Shown: one piece after another, positions 58,437 through 64,000 of the stretch
Layout of the letters: every line of letters starts with the position of its first letter
Position numbering within the stretch: position 1 is the first letter of the stretch
Assembly (NCBI RefSeq): GCF_001638985.1
Contig: NW_017265136.1
Span: forward strand, 3,041,889-3,105,888
Length of the DNA stretch: 64,000 bases
Reading direction: 5' to 3'
Source of the DNA: Phycomyces blakesleeanus NRRL 1555(-)
Lineage: Eukaryota > Mucoromycota > Mucoromycetes > Mucorales > Phycomycetaceae
Translations under genes and position numbers: made by a program
Notes under the pieces: model-generated
The model's input: the letters and a program-made list of their open reading frames with translations, nothing else
Told to the model about the DNA's origin: nothing
Database searches by the model: none

Positions 58437-59969
58437 TTAAAGCTTTCGCTCTCTGTTCAAACAGCGAGGAAAGAATGAAATGGCATGGTTAATCCAACCC
58501 AAACAGTCCGAAAGGGTGACAGTCTTAGCTGATTCTGTAATCCTTAAGATGAGCCCGTCTGACTCTGTAATCTCTTCTCTGCGGACACCAAACTTGATCT
58601 TGGACCACATTTCCTCAATTGGATTCAGGAAAGGTGAATACACAGGAAGATATGCACACTTGTACCCACGGGAAGAAATAAAGTCTTTCACCTCATCGGC
58701 CTTATGGATAGGAGCGTTATCCATGATGAGATAACGTCCTTGCATACCCTGGCTGTCCAGAACGTCCATTGTATGACTAAGAAAGTCGAGGTAGTGCTGG
58801 GTTCTGGTGCCAATTCGACCGTTCACCTCAACGTTGGTGTAGATGTCCAACTTTCTCTTCTTCTTGGTTGCGACTGCAGTGGGTTTCTTCAACGAGAGGC
58901 TGACGATCCCTCTCTCGCACATTGCACCAAGGATGGTGATGGACACACCTCTCTGCGTCGGGACAGTTGTCTTTGCTGGGGTGCCACTGACGGAACGGCC
59001 AAAAGTTCTCTTGATGTGCATGTTGAAGCCTGCTTCATCGATGAACACACAGTTCGACAGATAGTTGAAATCCGCAAGTTGTTGCCACTCCAAAATGCGG
59101 TCTCGTCTCATCTCAATTGTGTTGGCGTCGTCTCTCTTCTCAGGCAGCTTCTCCAACTTCTTCATCGTCAGGGCACACTTCTTCACCAAGTGCTTCTGGA
59201 TTGCTGATTTGGTAATCTGCAGCCCAGAGAACTCTTCCATGACAGCTATCCTTGCTTGTTCCAAGGTAGCATCTGGTTTATTTTCGAAAAACTTCAAAAA
59301 AAAAGCAGAGTGCGCCTGGAACAACTTTTGGTTGCCATGTTTTCGTTCTTTAGGCGCAGAAACCTCCTCAACCTCCATCGTCTCCAGCCCATTGGACTCA
59401 TCAGTCTCCACTGTGGCAGCATCAAAATCGGCCTGGATCTTCTCTCTGGCCAGCCTGACATAGTTCTGGGCAGTCCGGACATTGATCCCCGTTTCCCTGG
59501 CAGCGGCAGCAGCAGTCTGGTTTTCCGAGAAAACCAAGGAGAAGAGCTTGTTCACCTGGTTTTGGTTGTACTTTCGGTACGAACCTCGACCTATGCTTTC
59601 TGCAGTGGGAACAGAATCAGGATCGACCTTCTCCGGCAGATTCGTCTTCGGCTTCTGTGCAACAATTGTCTTGGTTGTGGCCTCGTTGACTTCGGTTGGC
59701 AGGAAACTTTTGAGACTGAGGAGGTTTGTGACTGCTGGGTTTCCGGCCGAGGTACGGGTCCATTCCATATCGGCATGGTTGACAAAGACATCTGTCACAG
59801 ATCGGAGTACAACTTCTCCATGCATTTCGTCGACAATCTCTTGGTTGAAATCGCACAAGGGGTCGAAAGCAATTCCAGAAAACTGGGTTTGGTCTGCAGA
59901 ACCGCTGTGACTGACCATTTCACAGTGCTTGTCCATAACAAATTCGAGGGAGTTGTTGGAAGTAGGCAT
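58437..59969 (-). CDS. Tc1/mariner-superfamily DD34E transposase of element B (510 aa)
   Basis: A single open frame of 510 codons starting at 59969, with TATATATA at 60045-60052 upstream. Residues 1-130 are a variable leader. A helix-turn-helix follows (about 131-175: NQNQVNKLF ... GINVRTAQNYVRLA), then a second DNA-binding-like region (about 215-275). Catalytic residues: Asp311 in FIDEAGFNMH, Asp417 in MDNAPIH and Glu452 in YSPFLNPIEEMW, with 34 residues between the last two (DD34E). Longer than a typical Tc1 transposase (about 340 aa) because of the leader. No stop or shift. It would cut and paste element B at TA sites. Confidence 0.92.
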   Translation of the reverse strand: MPTSNNSLEFVMDKHCEMVSHSGSADQTQFSGIAFDPLCDFNQEIVDEMHGEVVLRSVTDVFVNHADMEWTRTSAGNPAVTNLLSLKSFLPTEVNEATTKTIVAQKPKTNLPEKVDPDSVPTAESIGRGSYRKYNQNQVNKLFSLVFSENQTAAAAARETGINVRTAQNYVRLAREKIQADFDAATVETDESNGLETMEVEEVSAPKERKHGNQKLFQAHSAFFLKFFENKPDATLEQARIAVMEEFSGLQITKSAIQKHLVKKCALTMKKLEKLPEKRDDANTIEMRRDRILEWQQLADFNYLSNCVFIDEAGFNMHIKRTFGRSVSGTPAKTTVPTQRGVSITILGAMCERGIVSLSLKKPTAVATKKKRKLDIYTNVEVNGRIGTRTQHYLDFLSHTMDVLDSQGMQGRYLIMDNAPIHKADEVKDFISSRGYKCAYLPVYSPFLNPIEEMWSKIKFGVRREEITESDGLILRITESAKTVTLSDCLGWINHAISFFPRCLNRERKL

Positions 59970-60044
59970 TTTTTTTTGAAAATAAAAAGGGTGTTAAAAT
60001 CGAGGAAGAAAGATAACTGAGAAACTTTTATTAAGACACTGGGG

Positions 60045-60052
60045 TATATATA
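60045..60052 (-). promoter_or_regulatory. TATA box of the element B transposase
   Basis: TATATATA about 76 nt upstream of the start codon at 59969, a spacing similar to the P2 transposase promoter. Confidence 0.5.
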
Positions 60053-60365
60053 CCAAAAAAAAATATATTTTAATAACTTAAACGTTTCTACCAAGGTATA
60101 GTCTTGTCCTGTTGTCTTAATATATTTGGATAAAGAACGTGTTGAAGAATAATGAATGTTTACATATTAAGCTTCTTCACACTTTTAAGAACATTTATTT
60201 TATTAGCCGATTTACAGTGCTACCAGAGCCTTTATGGTGTCCTGTCCTCTGTCTCGAAGGAAGGGGTGGGATTTCTCCTCATGGGTTTGCCCAACCAAAA
60301 AAAAAATAAAAAATAAAATAAAAAAAAAAATAAAAAAAAAGAAAGTTTTTTTTTGTATAGAGCCA

Positions 60366-60600
60366 AGGAAAAGCTCGAAATTCAGTTATTGAGATTTTCA
60401 GTTTTTCAGAAATTTCTGCGGTTAGATACCATTTTATTTTCAGTTATTAAGATTTTCAGTTTTTCAGTTATTGAGACTTTCATTTTTTCAGTTATTGAGA
60501 CTTTCAGTTTTTCAGTTTTTCAGTTTTTCAGAAATTTCTTGCAGTAAGATATCATTTTATTTTCAGTTATTGAGACTTTCAGTTTTTCAGAAATTATTTG
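60366..60600 (+). repeat. Minisatellite of CAGTT(A/T)TTGAGA / TTTTTCAG units
   Basis: Repeats of about 12-29 bp such as TTCAGTTATTGAGACTTTCA and GTTTTTCAG recur across the stretch. No gene is associated. It is in the intergenic centre of element B. Confidence 0.7.
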
Positions 60601-60690
60601 CGAAAAAATGGTTATGTATATTATAAAAATTTATGAATAAAAATGCTAGTTATACTATTTGGAGAATTATTTTTAAAATTGCTATTACAT

Positions 60691-60976
60691 TTTTCTTTTT
60701 TTTATTTCTCTTTTTTTTTCTTTTTTTTATTTCTATTTTTTTTATTTCTTTTTTTTTATTTCTTTTTTTTTTATTTCTATTTTTTTTATTTCTTTTTTTT
60801 TATTTCTTTTTTTTTTATTTCTTTTTTTTTTATTTCTTTTTTTTTCTTTTTTTTTATTTCTTTTTTTTATTTTTTTTTTATTTTTTATTTTTTTTTTTAT
60901 TTCTTTTTTTTATTTTTTTTATTTTTTTTATTTTTTCATCTCTTTTTTTTTCATCTCTTTTTTTATTTCTTTTTTT
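60691..60976 (+). repeat. Polypyrimidine microsatellite (T-runs with ATTTC)
   Basis: Almost 290 bases of T-runs punctuated by ATTTC or ATTTT. The long Phe/Leu-rich frames here are translation of this repeat and not genes. Confidence 0.85.
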
Positions 60977-62173
60977 TGTCATGAGCTTGTGCTATTTTTT
61001 GTTACTGTTTTTGTGTGTGTAATATTTGGGTTTTTTTTGGTATTTTGTATCATGAGGGTTTCCAAAATTGAGATCGGGTAGTATTGTGAGCAAAGCATAA
61101 TTCTTGGACCGCTTTCAGTTGTTTAACAGATTGTTGGACATTTACTTGTTTCGAGTGCAGATTACAAAGAGTTGTTGAGTTTGATATTAAGAAGATCAGG
61201 ATTCTGACATTGTAAAATGGTTGGAGCAGGTGCTGAATAAATATAGCATTTTTGGATTCTTTTTTGTAATGGTATTAGATGCTTGTGTAGGACCAGGTTC
61301 ATAAGAAATACAATTGCTGTGGTAGTCAATCAGATTACTGGATATTTGAGATAAAAATTGGCAAGTTTTTGTGTGGTCGGTAGAGTGAATTCTACTGTTG
61401 GATTTCGAAAAAGTATAGTCGGTGAAATGCACTTAAAAGCATTATGAATATGTGTAGACTGGTTCCTATCGTACAGGTAGATGTTTGATCTTGTAGTTTC
61501 TTTGTAGGTGGAGGGTTGAATCGTCACGTTTTCTTTTCAGATTTATAGCTTTTGTTCAAAATACTATAGATTATTTAGAGATTAATATCAATGACTCCGA
61601 GGTATAGGCTTTATTTACATACAGAAACATAATGTGATCTGGAAATAATAAAAAAATCCATGAGGTGTAGAGCTTTAGGCAGTGTTTTCATTGTCAGAGT
61701 AATATTTAGTTGTTGAAGTGAGCATGAGAATGAGATTTATTGCTGATTTAAGAAGAGAAATAAACAGTTTTGGTATATAAACACCAAATGGAAAGAGAGA
61801 GAATTATGATATCTCTTTTAAAAAAGAATGTTTATAATAAATTTATGGCTGCGGGTAATATATTGTCCTATTTATTTTTTATCTCCTTGAGTTCAATTTG
61901 TACTACTTTATTTAGTGGACCTTGGAATATTATTTTTTGATATAAAAAGCTGAAAATATAATGACTAATACTATTTAACAACAACTCAATCTTCTTTACA
62001 TCTATTCTTGCTGCTTCAACTTGTGTTCTGATTTTTATCTTGCATCTTAAGTAATTACTATTTAATTATAACTGCTATGTGCTAGATATAACTATATTTA
62101 TATAAAATATGTCACTTTAACATATCTTCCTATTTCTTTATTTTTTCACCTTTTATTATCAGAAAACCCTACA
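60977..62173. other. Intergenic centre of element B, right part
   Basis: About 1.2 kb of AT-rich sequence. Short minus-strand frames at 61196-61527 show no family resemblance. The TTTTTATCT/CTTACATCT-rich stretch before 62174 probably includes the leader of the HTH gene. Confidence 0.4.
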
Positions 62174-62557
62174 ATGTTACACGAAAAACTTGAAGAATAT
62201 AACAGTGCCTTTGAAAAAATCATGGAAGAGCTTGAAGAGCCTGAAATGCCAGAAGATCCAAAAAGTTCTGCCCCGTCAACAACAGACAAAACCCCCAAAA
62301 AAAGTAGAGGGCAATATCAAAAGCCTACGGATAAAGATATAAAAAAGCTTCTTTATCTCTACTTCATAAGGGGATTAACTATCGAAAAAGCCAGCAAGAT
62401 AGTAAATATGAAACAAACAACTGCTGGTGGCTATATTTTGAAGTGGAGAAAGTCTCCAGTTGTTTTTTTCATTAAAAACAACAAGGAGGCTACAAGTGAC
62501 GAAAAAATGAATCTTTTATTCGAAACTTACTCTGCAATAAAGAAAGAATACAAATAA
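62174..62557 (+). CDS. Element B accessory helix-turn-helix protein (127 aa)
   Basis: An open frame with ATG at 62174 and stop at 62557. Residues 1-45 are acidic (MEELEEPEMPEDPK); 46-92 form a helix-turn-helix (TDKDIKKLLYLYF, TIEKASKIVNMKQTTAGGYI) that parallels the transposase N-terminal domain of the same element (NQNQVNKLF ... TGINVRTAQNYV). There is no DDE domain. It is divergent from the transposase and lies beside the right TIR. It could bind the TIR iterons as a regulator, repressor or co-factor (inference). Its counterpart in element A is at 28099-28599. Confidence 0.72.
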   Translation: MLHEKLEEYNSAFEKIMEELEEPEMPEDPKSSAPSTTDKTPKKSRGQYQKPTDKDIKKLLYLYFIRGLTIEKASKIVNMKQTTAGGYILKWRKSPVVFFIKNNKEATSDEKMNLLFETYSAIKKEYK

Positions 62558-62796
62558 TATCATTGCATTTTCAATTTTAACATAATTATTATAATGAGAT
62601 ACTTGCTTTATTATCTTATAACTGCAGTAAGGTATTTAACTTTAACAAAGTAATCTGGAGAAAAGTTTGCATATTCTGTTAGTTCTCTCTATAGATATTT
62701 TCTATGACGTATCTTTGTAGAAAGATCTACATATATTGAAGTGCTATTACATTAGGCGTTTGGCACTTATATAAAAAAATATGGCAGTTATATAAA

Positions 62797-63211
62797 AAAA
62801 ATACGACGTTTACAAAAAAAAATACTACGGTTATATAAAAAAAATACAACGTTTACAAAAAAAAATACTACGGTTATATAAAAAAAATTCGACGTTTACA
62901 AAAAAAAATACGACGTTTACAAAAAAAAAGTACGACGTTTACAAAAAAAAGTACGACGTTTACAAAAAAAAATACTACGGTTATATAAAAAAAATTGTAA
63001 GGCGCAAGGATAAAAAAATTGAGTGCCATGTACCCTTCCGCCAATAGTAAAAGAGGGGGAGCAAATTCAGATGGCAATGGGAGCAAATTCAGATGGCAAT
63101 GGACGCAAATTCAATTTCTATGGAAGCCAATCAGATGTCAATGGGTTCTAATTAGATGGAAACGGATGCTAATTAGATGGAAATGGGCGCCAATTGAATG
63201 GATAAAACCAG
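62797..63211 (-). repeat. Right TIR of element B, with rearranged iteron order
   Basis: Inverse partner of 57727-58122. The outer array matches closely. The inner array reads, from the end inward, b-a-a-a-a''-b-a'-b-a, so the a'-b pair occupies a different place from the left arm and there is one extra a unit. Confidence 0.85.
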
Positions 63212-63298
63212 TAATATAAACTTCTTACTCTTTTATGTAGGTCTCCTCCACTCACAGCAAGTGTTGAGCCTGCTCGCAAGAGAAGCCAAAGATCGTAG

Positions 63299-64000
63299 TT
63301 TGGCTGCTGTGATTGGCCGAGTTTGATTGTTTTAGTCTGTCTTTAGTGCATTTTTTTTCTTATCTCGTCATTTTTCTTTTTATGTTTTTTATTCCTTTTT
63401 TCTTTCATATAAAAAATTTATCGACCTCTTTCATATGATTGCTAATGTTGTGATTACAAAAATTTGAAGCTAATGTACAGCATCTACAATTCCGCTATAT
63501 TCAAATATAAAAGGAAATAGTATATAGCCTTTTTTTTGAGAAAAAAATTAATAGTAATATTTTTGTACTGATATATTATACTTAGGAGTCATTCTATTAT
63601 ATGTAAGTATATTGAGTAGAATAAACACGCTGAGCTTTCTAACAAGATCCTCATTCAGGTTGTATGAATCAGATTCGAATTAGCTTCATGTTACATGACT
63701 TGAATTTTTGCTCAAGTTTTTCTTCTTCTACAATAACAACTTTCTATAGTGCTTATGTTTTATTGCTTTTCTTATATGTAGATCTTAAATATTAATACAT
63801 TCTTTAATATATATATATATATTCTTAAAGTAAATGCTTATTTTACTGAACAAGTAAGCATATTATATAAAGGTAAGCATTATAATAATATTATATCTAT
63901 TTATTTCTTTTTAGTTTTTTCTCTAATATTAGTATATTTGTAGAAATCAGTAAAAAATAATAAGTGCTATCTACGATATATTAGAATACCCAAAGTATAT
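63299..64000. other. AT-rich region, nothing recognised
   Basis: Downstream of the five-exon gene. AT-rich, with a TATATATATA run near 63810. No gene, TIR or LTR end is recognised; the far end of the Tnp2-like element, if it is one, may lie beyond the window. Confidence 0.35.

Larger units (their letters stand above)
57727..63211. mobile_element. Element B: two-gene Tc1/mariner-superfamily transposon with iteron-rich long TIRs
   Basis: Element of 5485 bp flanked by TA (57725-57726, 63212-63213), ends starting CTGGTTTTATCCATTC. TIRs of roughly 400 bp are built of two repeat arrays. Two divergent genes: transposase (minus, 58437-59969, intact) and a helix-turn-helix-only protein (plus, 62174-62557). 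It is the same architecture and terminal CTGG as element A. It is inserted in an intron whose donor and acceptor are preserved. Potentially autonomous. Confidence 0.9.
56781..63298 (+). pseudogene. Five-exon gene with element B in its last intron (probable pseudogene)
   Basis: ATG at 56781 (MSDINTTLLNSIQK), then a coiled-coil-like stretch (IEVDLAEIKQALRKLQRQF). Exon 1 56781-56952 and exon 2 57021-57083 join in frame. Exon 3 from 57158 is open in a different phase (ILHEQDWKARCKEVP) and has a TAG at 57338-57340. The following GT-AG introns are in phase: exon 4 (IQRDISDSLLSSSDMSE...) ends at 57678 and exon 5 (63241-63298) ends in a basic tail KRSQRS. I do not recognise the protein. Its divergent pairing with the Tnp2-like gene suggests it is that element's accessory gene, but no sequence similarity to the P1/P2 accessory proteins is evident. 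Confidence 0.55.

Noticed and set aside
58704..60020. Long plus-strand frames overlapping the element B transposase (167 aa, 132 aa, 254 aa)
   Set aside because: Antisense shadows of a coding region with complete DD34E motifs; no family similarity of their own.
60633..61022. Phe/Leu-rich frame that looks like a multi-pass membrane protein
   Set aside because: It is translation of the polypyrimidine microsatellite.

Overview
The window reads as AT-rich nuclear DNA from a filamentous fungus. The supporting signs are spliced genes with short introns (about 50-75 nt, GTAAGT-like donors, TAG/CAG acceptors, some TACTAAT branch sites), the absence of any bacterial gene organisation, and a transposon mix (Plavaka/Tnp2-type CACTA elements, Helitrons with and without an endonuclease domain, Tc1/mariner, PIF-Harbinger, solo LTRs) typical of transposon-rich fungi. 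An early-diverging (Mucoromycota-like) fungus is my best guess, not proven. I see no rRNA, tRNA, CRISPR or conventional host metabolic gene. Almost everything is mobile DNA, nested up to three deep.

Layout, left to right. 1-2540: end of a Plavaka element (P1 copy 3), nearly identical and inverted relative to 45185-47723. 2541-10653: decayed Helentron-type Helitron (minus strand) with an EEP endonuclease domain, cut at 2540 by P1 and at 8255-10145 by a Tc1 element that itself holds a solo LTR (9586-10117). 11101-11503: second solo LTR. 11748-17514: relic of a fourth Plavaka-type element (P4), its transposase split by another Tc1 (14240-15588). 18624-23484: canonical Helitron, minus strand, frameshifted. 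24554-25097: third solo LTR family. 25250-27412: PIF-Harbinger remains. 27415-32325: two-gene Tc1/mariner-superfamily element with about 290-bp TIRs ('element A', decayed, carrying a solo LTR). 32351-43160: P1 copy 2 (decayed), into which a complete, apparently intact Plavaka element (P2, 32613-39493, GGA target duplication) is inserted. 43165-43935: Harbinger ORF1 relic. 44576-55342: a Tnp2-like zinc-finger transposase gene (minus) split by full-length P1 copy 1 (45185-52758). 56781-63298: a divergent five-exon gene whose last intron contains 'element B' (57727-63211), a two-gene Tc1/mariner-type element with an intact DD34E transposase and roughly 400-bp iteron-filled TIRs.

How the genes work together. 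P1 and P2 each carry two convergent genes: a Tnp2/Plavaka transposase (4 exons, all introns phase 1) and an accessory protein of about 300 aa (4 exons, all introns phase 0). The exon phases I derived join cleanly in both elements, which supports both gene models. P2 (944-aa transposase, 302-aa accessory) looks fully coding. P1 copy 1 has an intact accessory gene and one frameshift in the transposase. Elements A and B share another layout: a DDE transposase and a small helix-turn-helix-only protein, divergently transcribed between long TIRs. The best candidates for under-described biology are this two-gene Tc1-type lineage with iteron TIRs and the conserved Plavaka accessory gene. Many inactivating changes in the older copies are G-to-A or C-to-T, suggesting deamination- or RIP-like decay.
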